This document shows positions 8,070-15,758 of a stretch of 64,000 nt of DNA, piece after piece; within the stretch, counting starts at the first letter, position 1; every line of letters begins with the position of its first letter. Source of the stretch: an uncultured Clostridia bacterium (GTDB lineage: Bacteria > Bacillota > Clostridia > Oscillospirales > Acutalibacteraceae); NCBI GenBank assembly GCA_944412495.1, contig CALYBL010000035.1, forward strand, positions 81,800-145,799, read 5' to 3'. Under the pieces are notes generated by a model. That model ran no database searches and was not told the DNA's origin. It worked only from the letters and a program-made list of their open reading frames with translations. Made by a program: the position numbers and the translations under genes.

Positions 8070-9542
8070 ACATGGTGCAGCGAGTGCATTTATATCCGAA
8101 CCCAAACCTGATTTTTCAAGCTCGGTGAAAGTTATTGTTTTCGAACCGTCTTTGTAATTGAAAGTGAATGTAATCCTGTCGTCATAAAGGAATATCGCAT
8201 TGACAAAGCTATCTATCAATCGGCGGCGATGCTCCAGCTTGTCAGTGTTAAGCTTGCGGAAACGATAAAGCCAAAAAACAATCTGGTCTTTCGTTAAACT
8301 CGGTTTTGTCATTTCCTCTTTCATAATCTGCACAGAAAGTTCGCTCTTTTGCTGTTCCAGTTCTTCCATCCTCTGCTTGGTAGAGGGAGTCAAAATTCCC
8401 TGTTGAATAGCGTTGAGCAGATTGTCTATGGCTTTCTGCGTTTCGGCGTATTGCATTTTGAGCAACGGCAAAGCTGTATTTTCGGCACTTTGCAGCCTCA
8501 TAATCGAATCCGCCAAAATGTCAATCAACTCATCATCAAAAATAATACTGCGAATTTGCGCAATCACGAGATTCTCAAGCCATTCTTTTCTGACAGTTTT
8601 CTTATCGCAGCCTTTATGATTTTTTACGCTCACGCATTTATAATAGCGATGCACTTTATTCTTCTGGTGACTCGTTCCGCTTTCTCCTATCATAAGGCAT
8701 CCGCACTTTCCGCAAAACAGTTTCGTCGTCAGCAGATATTCGTCTTCTGCTTTGTGTTTAGCCGGAGCTTTTTTATTTGCCGCCATACGTTCCTGCACAC
8801 GATTAAATAAATCTTCCGGAATAATTGCCGGTATACCGCCCGGTTTTGTAATGTCGTTGTATTTGTATTCACCGATATATCTGCGGTTGTGCAGCATTCG
8901 TGTAACGCTGTTTATGCTTATTTTTCCGCCGCGTTTGGTACGGATTCCTTTAATGTTCATATTATCGGTGACCTCTTGCATAGTTGCTCCTTCAGCGTAT
9001 TGTTTAAAAGCGTCCAGTACTGCCGGAGCCGTCAAAGGATCGATCTGAAAATATTGGTTTTCATCAATCGTATAACCAATAGGAAGCGTACCGCCGTTAT
9101 ATTTGCATTTCAGTGCATTTTCTGTCAGTCCGCGTATAACCTTTTCAGAGAGCTCCGCCGAGTAGTATTCCGCCATGCCTTCCAGCATAGATTCTAGCAA
9201 AACTCCCTCGGCGGTATCCGAAATCATTTCGGTAGCAGATATTACTTTTGCTCCGTTTTTGCGAAGAATGGATTTATAATGCGCGGAGTCATATCGGTTA
9301 CGGGCGAATCGGTCAAGCTTCCATACAATAACGGTGTCAAATAGTCCTTTTTCGCTGTCCTTAATCATTCGCTGAAAATCAGGACGGTTGTCTGTTTTCG
9401 CTGACAAAGCGCGGTCAATATAGGTATTTACGATTTGGATGTCGTTCTTTTCCGCAAAGGCTTTGCACTCTCGCAGTTGTCCTTCGATTGATTCTTCCCG
9501 TTGATTATCGGAAGAATACCGGGCATAGATTACTCCGGTCAT
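8037..9542 (-). CDS. Large serine recombinase (TndX/TnpX-like)
   Basis: It catalyses site-specific integration and excision through a serine-DNA intermediate. The 501 residues have an N-terminal resolvase domain (YARYSSDNQ with the nucleophile Ser; LDRFARNRYDS), a Recombinase domain (GYTIDENQYFQIDP to RRYIGEYKYN), a zinc-ribbon (CGKCGCLMIG to YKCVSV and GCDKK), and a coiled-coil region near 370-410. The ATG overlaps the stop of the upstream ABC gene as ATGA, so it is translationally coupled to the cargo operon. Its 3' end faces the left border, as expected for the integrase of such an element. Confidence 0.92.
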   Translation of the reverse strand: MTGVIYARYSSDNQREESIEGQLRECKAFAEKNDIQIVNTYIDRALSAKTDNRPDFQRMIKDSEKGLFDTVIVWKLDRFARNRYDSAHYKSILRKNGAKVISATEMISDTAEGVLLESMLEGMAEYYSAELSEKVIRGLTENALKCKYNGGTLPIGYTIDENQYFQIDPLTAPAVLDAFKQYAEGATMQEVTDNMNIKGIRTKRGGKISINSVTRMLHNRRYIGEYKYNDITKPGGIPAIIPEDLFNRVQERMAANKKAPAKHKAEDEYLLTTKLFCGKCGCLMIGESGTSHQKNKVHRYYKCVSVKNHKGCDKKTVRKEWLENLVIAQIRSIIFDDELIDILADSIMRLQSAENTALPLLKMQYAETQKAIDNLLNAIQQGILTPSTKQRMEELEQQKSELSVQIMKEEMTKPSLTKDQIVFWLYRFRKLNTDKLEHRRRLIDSFVNAIFLYDDRITFTFNYKDGSKTITFTELEKSGLGSDINALAAPCEQRSKFGTQK

Positions 9543-11431
9543 TGTATCACCTCTGTGTTATAATATTGCGCTTGAGCATACCAGAGCTCATGGTATTTCC
9601 CGTTTTCATCAGTAACAAGCTGATCATGACTGCCTTGCTGCACGATCTGTCCGTTATCAAACACAGCGATCTCATTGCAGAATCGACAGGAGGAAAGCCG
9701 GTGACTAATATAAATGACCGTTTTATCTCCGACAATCTTATTAAAATTTGAGTAAACTTCTGCTTCCGCAACAGGATCAAGGGCGGCAGTCGGTTCGTCG
9801 AGCACAATAAAGGGAGCGTCTTTATATAATGCTCTGGCAAGAGCAATCTTCTGTGCCTCCCCGCCTGAAATCTCCGCACCGTTTTCTGAAAAGTCTTTAT
9901 AAAGGCAGGTGTTAAGTCCTTCCTGCATTTCCTGTAAACGCTCGCCAAATCCGGAATCAGTCAAACACCTTTTGACCAACGATTGGTCGTAGTTGGTTTT
10001 TGCCGCCACATTTTCACCAAGCGGATAAGAAAACAACACGAAATCCTGAAACACCACCGAAAAGACAGACATATATTCCTTGTAATCATATTTCTTAATA
10101 TCAATCCCGTTGAGCAATATTTCTCCTTCAGTGGGGTCATACAGACGGCACAGCAGCTTGATAAAGGTGGTTTTCCCGCTTCCGTTCATACCGACAACGG
10201 CAAGCCGTTCACCTACACGAAATTTCATCGAAACATTTCTCAAGGCATATGTTTCGCTTCCGGGATATTTAAACGATACATTGCAAAATTCAATTTCATA
10301 ATCCCGGTCTATCCGTTTTTCTACCGTCAGGCTGCCCTGATACATTCGATTGGGAATATCCAGAAACTCAAAGATCAGCTTCAGGAAGGAAGCGTTATTC
10401 CGCATTCCTCCCATAATACCAATTGAAGAGCCGATGCTTCCCGCAACCCGCGTAACAGCAGATACATATTGCGTAACCGCGCCGATTCCGAATGCGCCAC
10501 CCAGTGCTTTCAGACAGACAAAAATATATACAACTCCGGTAAACAAAACCGATACCGCTGACGATGCCGCATTATAACACCCCACCGGACCTTTTGCCAA
10601 TCTTGCAAACATTCCTTCGGAACAAAATGTTCCTGTTTTATCTTTACTAAATTTGTCACAAAGTAAGTCCTGCCGGTAAATCCGTATATCTTCTGAAAAC
10701 TCTTTTCTAAACCCTAAAAAGCCAAAAAATCCAAACAGGCGATTTGCAAAATTATGAGAATCAGAATTCAACGCATAATAGCTTCCTGCTTTATTGGAAA
10801 ACAGAGGCGCTATATAGGTAATTATCAGCATCACCGCAATAATCAACAGGATAAACAGCGGATTGTTAAGCACGGTAAATCCGCCGGAGGAGTCCGGCAC
10901 ACGGCTGGTAAAAAGCGATACTGTCAAAGCAATGCCGCCAAGTAAGGTAAGGATTGCTGACAATATTGCCTCAATGTGACCATACACCTGATTAAGTCCC
11001 CATCCGCCGCCGTTGCGGTTTTGCTCAATCGTGTTATACAGCTCATGTGTCTTGGGATTATCCACACCCGGATAGTCCATGCTCATCATTTTTTCGGAAA
11101 ATATCTGCTGTATCTTATAATACAGCCCGGCGCATGCAACATCACGCCACTTGTGTAGAAAAGCCGCGGCAAGAGAGATAAACGCCGCCGACAACAGTAT
11201 AATCAGAACAAGCCTTGTAATTACAGATGGATTTCTGTCTTGGGTTAGTTCAGTAATCAGCAAAGCGGAAAGATAAATTCCTATATAAGGAGTCAGTGCG
11301 TCCCATGCGACACAAACAAGCCTGGATATAATCATATGAGGACATCGTTTATAAATAAGCGCGAAAGCCCGTCGGTTCAGCTTCCATGCTTCACGCCATT
11401 TCAGCAGTTTCTTGTCCTTTTTCACAGACAT
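9539..11431 (-). CDS. ABC transporter, fused permease-ATPase (second of pair)
   Basis: This is an exporter half-transporter of 630 residues with about six N-terminal membrane segments and a C-terminal ATPase: Walker A GMNGSGKTT, signature ISGGEAQ, Walker B FIVLDEPTAALDP, H-loop SHR. The chosen ATG at 11431 sits after GAGGAGG and lies 41 bases inside the end of the preceding ABC gene; a longer frame from 11482 lacks a ribosome site. With its neighbour it probably forms a heterodimer exporting or resisting a peptide or antibiotic. The substrate is not evident. Confidence 0.9.
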   Translation of the reverse strand: MSVKKDKKLLKWREAWKLNRRAFALIYKRCPHMIISRLVCVAWDALTPYIGIYLSALLITELTQDRNPSVITRLVLIILLSAAFISLAAAFLHKWRDVACAGLYYKIQQIFSEKMMSMDYPGVDNPKTHELYNTIEQNRNGGGWGLNQVYGHIEAILSAILTLLGGIALTVSLFTSRVPDSSGGFTVLNNPLFILLIIAVMLIITYIAPLFSNKAGSYYALNSDSHNFANRLFGFFGFLGFRKEFSEDIRIYRQDLLCDKFSKDKTGTFCSEGMFARLAKGPVGCYNAASSAVSVLFTGVVYIFVCLKALGGAFGIGAVTQYVSAVTRVAGSIGSSIGIMGGMRNNASFLKLIFEFLDIPNRMYQGSLTVEKRIDRDYEIEFCNVSFKYPGSETYALRNVSMKFRVGERLAVVGMNGSGKTTFIKLLCRLYDPTEGEILLNGIDIKKYDYKEYMSVFSVVFQDFVLFSYPLGENVAAKTNYDQSLVKRCLTDSGFGERLQEMQEGLNTCLYKDFSENGAEISGGEAQKIALARALYKDAPFIVLDEPTAALDPVAEAEVYSNFNKIVGDKTVIYISHRLSSCRFCNEIAVFDNGQIVQQGSHDQLVTDENGKYHELWYAQAQYYNTEVIQ

Positions 11432-13259
11432 CCTCCTCTCTGTAATATTTGCTCTGAATTTCAAACAGCCGAGCGTATTCACCGGATAACTTCAGCAATT
11501 CCTCGTGGGTGCCTTTCTCAGCGATTTTGTGATTATCGATCAAGAGAATTCTGTCACAAAAGCGAGTAGAAGCAAGACGGTGGGAAATATAGACAGAAGT
11601 GCAGCCTTTGGTCATTTCATTGTATTTGCTGTACATATCCGCTTCTGCAATCGGGTCAAGGGCTGCGGTCGGCTCGTCCAGAATAATAAACGGCGCTTTT
11701 TTATAAAGGGCACGGGCAAGCATCAGCTTCTGTGTCTCTCCGCCGGACAATTCCGCTCCGTCTTTGTAAACAGATCGGTTTAAATTGGTCTGATAACCGT
11801 CTTTCAAGGAATTAATTTTAGAGGTCAGTCCCGCTTTTTTCGCACAATCTTTTATCCGCTCCATATCGTAATTTTCCTCTGTCTGCGCCACATTGGCGGC
11901 TACCGTTCCTGCAAGCAGTGAAAAATTTTGAAATACCGCCGAAAACATTGCGTAATAATCCTGCCGGTTAAACTCCCGGATATCTTTGCCGTCAAGCAAA
12001 ACCTTCCCGTGTGTCGGGTCAAAAAATCCACATATTAGCTTTACAAGCGTTGTTTTTCCTGCACCGTTAAGTCCGACAACCGCGACTTTCTCTCCTGGGT
12101 GGATGGTTAGGTTAATATCCTCCAGTGTATAATCATCTGCACCCGGGTATTTGAAAAACACATTTTCAAGCTTGATTTCGTGCTGAGCACCGGTAGCATC
12201 CCAGAGCTTTTCACCGTCTTGAAACCTGAAAGGCTCCGGATATTCCAAAAATTCTCTTACCATGGAAATATCAAGACTTTGCCGGTACAAGGTTGTCATG
12301 CTTCCTAAAATTCCGGTTACCCATGCCGTAAAGCCACCAACGGCGGAAAAGTAAAGGAGAAATGCGGAAACGCTTAAATTCCCTGACAGTACCAGAGAAA
12401 TTAAAACAAAATAGGCAAGCCCGTTTCGCAGAAAGGTAAGTACCAAATCCAATATGCTTCCCCATATGTAGACATTATGTGCGCGACGGTGAAAGGCGGT
12501 ATACGCTGTCATTGCCTTATCGGTGATTTCCTGCATCCACGGCTTCATCCCAAAAATCCGAATATCTTTTGCGGCGGTATAATTTTGGGCTTGCCGGATT
12601 TGGTACCAGAGCTTTCTGGAAATCTCGCCCTCTTCTTCCCGATGCCGATACCCGTAACCGGTCAGCTTCTTATTTACAAAATAGCCAATCAGGGAGGTCA
12701 GTAAGATCACAAACATCAGCCATATATCCACTGACACCAGCAAAAACAAATAAATAACAAATCCGATGCAGTTTTGCACCAGTGACGTGAGCGTTCCCCA
12801 AACAGCTTCGGTTGCTTCATGATTGGAACTTGTAACTTCTGCACATTTGGCACCCAATTTAATAAACTTTTCATCTGACAAGTTGGAATAAGATGTAGTA
12901 CAAGCCTTTTTATTGATAGCGGAAATTAGCGCCAAACGAACTGTTATCCTTCCGTATAAGGTGTTGGAATTAACATAGGAAGTGGCTGCAGAACAAAACA
13001 TGATCAGTGTGACAAACATCAAAACCGTTGTCAGCAATTCTGTCATCGAAGCCCGCTGTTCTACAACCGACAAAATAGACGGTGATACATAAAGGTTCAC
13101 CAAATTGCTCATCACGGCAAGAAAAACCTGTAACAAGCATAACAGCAAAACCTTTTTCTCTTTTTCGCGCCATGCCAGCGCAATCATATAAGCGGAGCAC
13201 TGCCACATACTATATTTTGGCTTTTTGCTTTTCTCTTTTTCTTTTTTCAAGGTTGCCAC
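11391..13259 (-). CDS. ABC transporter, fused permease-ATPase (first of pair)
   Basis: The 622-residue exporter half has a Lys-rich N-terminus, six membrane segments (about 35-310), and an ATPase with Walker A GLNGAGKTT, signature LSGGETQ, Walker B FIILDEPTAALDP and SHR. It resembles its partner throughout, which suggests an ancient duplication and a heterodimer. A leader of about 85 bases separates it from the kinase gene; this leader contains the near-repeat GGGGGATGAATTG / GGGGGACGAACTG. The 3' end overlaps the second ABC gene. Confidence 0.9.
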   Translation of the reverse strand: MATLKKEKEKSKKPKYSMWQCSAYMIALAWREKEKKVLLLCLLQVFLAVMSNLVNLYVSPSILSVVEQRASMTELLTTVLMFVTLIMFCSAATSYVNSNTLYGRITVRLALISAINKKACTTSYSNLSDEKFIKLGAKCAEVTSSNHEATEAVWGTLTSLVQNCIGFVIYLFLLVSVDIWLMFVILLTSLIGYFVNKKLTGYGYRHREEEGEISRKLWYQIRQAQNYTAAKDIRIFGMKPWMQEITDKAMTAYTAFHRRAHNVYIWGSILDLVLTFLRNGLAYFVLISLVLSGNLSVSAFLLYFSAVGGFTAWVTGILGSMTTLYRQSLDISMVREFLEYPEPFRFQDGEKLWDATGAQHEIKLENVFFKYPGADDYTLEDINLTIHPGEKVAVVGLNGAGKTTLVKLICGFFDPTHGKVLLDGKDIREFNRQDYYAMFSAVFQNFSLLAGTVAANVAQTEENYDMERIKDCAKKAGLTSKINSLKDGYQTNLNRSVYKDGAELSGGETQKLMLARALYKKAPFIILDEPTAALDPIAEADMYSKYNEMTKGCTSVYISHRLASTRFCDRILLIDNHKIAEKGTHEELLKLSGEYARLFEIQSKYYREEDVCEKGQETAEMA

Positions 13260-13344
13260 CCCTTTCCGCTCCTCAGTCTATCATAACAAGCCTCTGAATG
13301 TTATGTTCGGGGGATGAATTGTTGATTTTGGGGGACGAACTGCA

Positions 13345-14007
13345 TTATTTTTGCGGAATTAGTATTTCTGTGGTAAAAGCACCATCCTCGCTGTTTCGGT
13401 TGATATACCCGTCCAAGCGTTCAATAATGGTATCCATTCGAATCAAGCCAAAGCCATGGCCTTCGCCTTTGGTGGTTTGAAATCTTCCGTTTTGCTTCTT
13501 TTGCTTTCTTGATGCGGTGAAGTTGGTAAAGGAGATATAAAGCTGGGTATTCTTCATATCCATATAAATCCGTATCAGCCGCTTGTCTTCGGGAAGCGCC
13601 AAACTGGCCTCAATGGCGTTATCGAACAGATTGCCGATAATGACGCATAAATCAAGTTCTGAGGTTTTTAAAGCAAGAGGAATAAAAACATCTGCTTTCA
13701 CGGGAACATTTTTTGATTTTGCAAGAGAGATTTTGCTGTTTAAAATAGCGTCCGCCATCGGATTTCCGGTTTTAATGACAGTATCCACCGTAGCCAGGTC
13801 CGTTTCCAATTCATCTAGATATTTTTTAACAGCCGCCATATCTCCGATGGCGGCATATGCTTTCATCACCTGGATATGGTTACGATAATCATGGCGCCAG
13901 CCGCGGATCTGTTTATACATATTTTCCACTTCTGCATAATGGGTTTCGATTAGTTCCCGTTGATAAGCGGCAATTCGCTTGTCAATCTGTTTGGAAAAAA
14001 GGTTCAT
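13345..14007 (-). CDS. GHKL sensor kinase of the AgrC/LytTR-partner type, no membrane domain
   Basis: The 220 residues begin with a dimerisation helix containing RHDYRNHIQ (His about residue 39) and end with a GHKL ATPase domain (NLFDNAIEAS N-box, GEGHGFGLIRM G-box). Usual AgrC-like kinases have five to seven membrane segments before this; none is present here. The ATG at 14007 follows CGGAGG and lies 11 bases after the regulator stop. It may be a soluble kinase, or sense through a partner such as the adjacent exporter as in BceAB-type systems. That role is inference. Confidence 0.86.
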   Translation of the reverse strand: MNLFSKQIDKRIAAYQRELIETHYAEVENMYKQIRGWRHDYRNHIQVMKAYAAIGDMAAVKKYLDELETDLATVDTVIKTGNPMADAILNSKISLAKSKNVPVKADVFIPLALKTSELDLCVIIGNLFDNAIEASLALPEDKRLIRIYMDMKNTQLYISFTNFTASRKQKKQNGRFQTTKGEGHGFGLIRMDTIIERLDGYINRNSEDGAFTTEILIPQK

Positions 14008-14018
14008 GTCAGCCTCCG

Positions 14019-14717
14019 TTATGTATGTGCGATAAACGCTTTGTTTAAAGGTTCATATTGCCCTCTGGACAGGGGAATGACCGATCCGTCAGATAGGAAA
14101 ACATCAGTTTTAGTGATTTTATCAATGCAGGAAAGGTTAACGATGAAGGAACGACCCATTCTGTAAAAACGTTCGTCCAGTTCGCGCTCAAATTCTCCGA
14201 GTGTCTTTTTAACGGTATAATCTTTTTTAGAGTGTACCGTTACATAGTTCTGTTGAACCTCAAGGTATTTGATCTCATAAATCGGAATACGTACCATTTC
14301 TCCTGACAAGGAAAGATAGAGAGATTTTTCATTTTTCCTTATTTTTAAAACAGCACGGTTAAGAACCTCAAACAATTTTGTCTCTGATAAAGGTTTTACG
14401 AGATAATGTAGAGCAGACACCTCATAGCCTTCCGAAATATAATCCGTGTATCCTGTAATAAAGATAATCTGCACCGCATCATTCTCTTTGCGGATCCTTT
14501 TGGCAAGCTCCACACCGTTCATAGAGGGCATCTCAACGTCCAGCAGTAAAATATCAAAGGCTTTCTGCTCTGCATACCGGAACAAAAAACTTTCTGCAGA
14601 GGGAAACATTTCAATATCAACTGTTATATTCTCCTTTTCTGCCCACTTATTGACCGCAGAGGAAATATATTTTACATCTTCTTCCATGTCGTCACAAATT
14701 GCGATTTTATATCTCAT
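14019..14717 (-). CDS. LytTR-family response regulator
   Basis: The 232 residues contain a receiver domain (ICDD acidic pair near the start, phospho-acceptor Asp in LLLDVEMP at about 60, conserved Lys in LVKP) and a C-terminal LytTR DNA-binding domain (IPIYEIKYLEVQQNYVTVH, LDERFYRMGRSFIVNL). The start ATG at 14717 follows GGAGG and lies 2 bases past the HTH gene's stop, giving tight coupling. It probably controls the exporter operon and, because the recombinase is in the same unit, possibly mobility. Confidence 0.93.
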   Translation of the reverse strand: MRYKIAICDDMEEDVKYISSAVNKWAEKENITVDIEMFPSAESFLFRYAEQKAFDILLLDVEMPSMNGVELAKRIRKENDAVQIIFITGYTDYISEGYEVSALHYLVKPLSETKLFEVLNRAVLKIRKNEKSLYLSLSGEMVRIPIYEIKYLEVQQNYVTVHSKKDYTVKKTLGEFERELDERFYRMGRSFIVNLSCIDKITKTDVFLSDGSVIPLSRGQYEPLNKAFIAHT

Positions 14718-14718
14718 T

Positions 14719-14904
14719 TCATTCCTCCGCCTTGCCGCTGTTGACCCATTCGTCGATCTCGGAGACCTTGAACTTCCATTTCTTCCCAACCTTATGTGCA
14801 GGCATTTCTTTTGTTGCGATCCAGCGCAGAGCCGTATCTCTGCTGATACCGAGATATTTCATAATCTCCGGCATAGAGTAATAGCGGTCTTCTATTTCAG
14901 CCAT
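14719..14904 (-). CDS. Excisionase-like helix-turn-helix protein
   Basis: This 61-residue MerR/Xis-type DNA-binding protein shows YSMPEIMKYLGISRDTALRW (HTH) and KVGKKWKFKVSEIDEW (wing), the layout of the excisionase-family DNA-binding domain. The ATG at 14904 follows GAGGTG; an upstream in-frame extension lacks a ribosome site. It is the first gene of the leftward operon and lies next to the divergent mobilization side, so either recombination directionality or repression of the divergent promoters is plausible. Confidence 0.88.
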   Translation of the reverse strand: MAEIEDRYYSMPEIMKYLGISRDTALRWIATKEMPAHKVGKKWKFKVSEIDEWVNSGKAEE

Positions 14905-14931
14905 AAATTGCACCTCAATTTCGTTTTTAAC

Positions 14932-14960
14932 AGTATAACACAAATCGACTCATTAGTAAA
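14932..14960 (-). promoter_or_regulatory. Promoter of the leftward HTH-TCS-ABC-recombinase operon
   Basis: On the minus strand TTTACT (-35), a 17-base spacer and TATACT (-10) precede the HTH gene start by about 28 bases. No other strong promoter or terminator is seen until the recombinase, so the six genes are likely one transcript. Confidence 0.65.
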
Positions 14961-15016
14961 GTTATTGTCTGATATTGTACGGTTTTATTTTAAGATAAAG
15001 TATAAATTTTAAGGCC

Positions 15017-15045
15017 TTGACAAAACGTTTGTTCTCCGGTATAAT
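15017..15045 (+). promoter_or_regulatory. Consensus sigma-A promoter, rightward
   Basis: TTGACA (15017-15022), a 17-base spacer and TATAAT (15040-15045) form a perfect vegetative consensus. It is divergent from the HTH operon promoter and fires into the short terminator-bounded segment before the oriT region. Confidence 0.85.
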
Positions 15046-15051
15046 GACAGT

Positions 15052-15236
15052 CCAACCGAATAAAACATATGAAAGTCTTGTGAGATACATAGCCCGAATG
15101 ACGCGGGAGTGTGCCATAAGACTTATTTTTTCCTCTGCCGGTATGTTCCTTGACAAACAAATAAAGGAAAATAAATCCCTGCGCGGATACTGTCAAAGCA
15201 TACCCATACAGTGTTCACACAGGGATTTTTTTACTT
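15052..15236 (+). ncRNA. Putative short transcript between a perfect promoter and a terminator
   Basis: The segment starts at the expected start site of the 15017 promoter and stops at a T-run hairpin. An open frame (15044-15238) crosses it, but its ATG overlaps the -10 box and cannot be on the transcript; later in-frame GTG and ATG codons have no ribosome site. A small regulatory or antisense-type RNA controlling mobilization genes is possible, as is a leader peptide. The function is unknown. Confidence 0.4.
15174..15232 (+). terminator. Rho-independent terminator with branched hairpin
   Basis: AATCCCTG (15174-15181) pairs with CAGGGATT (15220-15227); an inner stem ACTGT (15189-15193) pairs with ACAGT (15208-15212). 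A run of seven T follows (15226-15232). Confidence 0.7.
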
Positions 15237-15290
15237 AATCAACAGAAAGGAGCTGACGATAAATATGGATGCGGCGCTAATCTTAAAATG

Positions 15291-15378
15291 CTATCCCGCA
15301 GGGATAGGCAAGCATATTGTTTGTATAGACGCCGGCAAAGCCGCCGTCCTACAAACAGCTTGTCGGGGCGAACCCCGA
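15291..15378 (+). other. Candidate oriT: three consecutive hairpins
   Basis: Hairpin 1: CTATCCC 15291-15297 with GGGATAG 15301-15307. Hairpin 2: GTTTGTA 15319-15325 with TACAAAC 15350-15356, enclosing a GC-rich stem (GACG.CGGC / GCCGCCGTC). Hairpin 3: TCGGGG 15363-15368 with CCCCGA 15373-15378 around CGAA. They lie directly upstream of mobC-relaxase, where oriT is usually found in mobilizable elements with MOBP relaxases. The nick site cannot be read from sequence alone. Confidence 0.5.
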
Positions 15379-15464
15379 ACCCCAAACAATGCAACAACGG
15401 GGAATAACCAGCGGTAGTACAGCTGCCGCAGAAAGAGAGGATAACTAAAACCAACAAGACAAAA

Positions 15465-15758
15465 ATGGTTGCTATGCGTTTTCGTGAGAGCGATTATGCA
15501 GCAATCAAAAGAAAAGCAGAAAAAGCAAATATGAACTTCACCGAGTTTGTAACAGCGGCGGCATTGAATAAACCCGTCACCGTCATAAACGGTCTGAGGG
15601 ATGTCCTGAAAGAGCAGAAAGCTATCGGACGAAATCTGAATCAACTGACAACACTCTGCAATATGGGAAAGATTGTTTGTCCCGATCTTACAGAGCTAAT
15701 CCGACAATACGGCGAGGTTTACGGCAAAATAAGCGGGCTTTCGGGGAGGTGTGGCTGA
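15465..15758 (+). CDS. mobC: MobC-like relaxosome accessory protein
   Basis: The 97 residues show a ribbon-helix-helix start (MRFRESDYAAIKRKAEKANMN..TEFV) and the MobC-type helix containing GRNLNQLTTLCNMG. MobC proteins bind oriT and help the relaxase open it. The stop overlaps the relaxase start (ATGA). The start is uncertain: AGAGAGG at 15434-15440 is 24 bases from the ATG at 15465, and the frame stays open upstream without an ATG, GTG or TTG close by. Confidence 0.8.
   Translation: MVAMRFRESDYAAIKRKAEKANMNFTEFVTAAALNKPVTVINGLRDVLKEQKAIGRNLNQLTTLCNMGKIVCPDLTELIRQYGEVYGKISGLSGRCG

Noticed and set aside
13260..14717. Agr-type quorum-sensing locus
   Set aside because: LytTR regulator and GHKL kinase are present, but there is no AgrB-like protease or peptide precursor, and the kinase lacks a sensor domain.
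15044..15238. 64-codon frame inside the short island transcript
   Set aside because: Its ATG overlaps the promoter -10 box, and later starts lack ribosome sites, so I treat the segment as a possible RNA instead.
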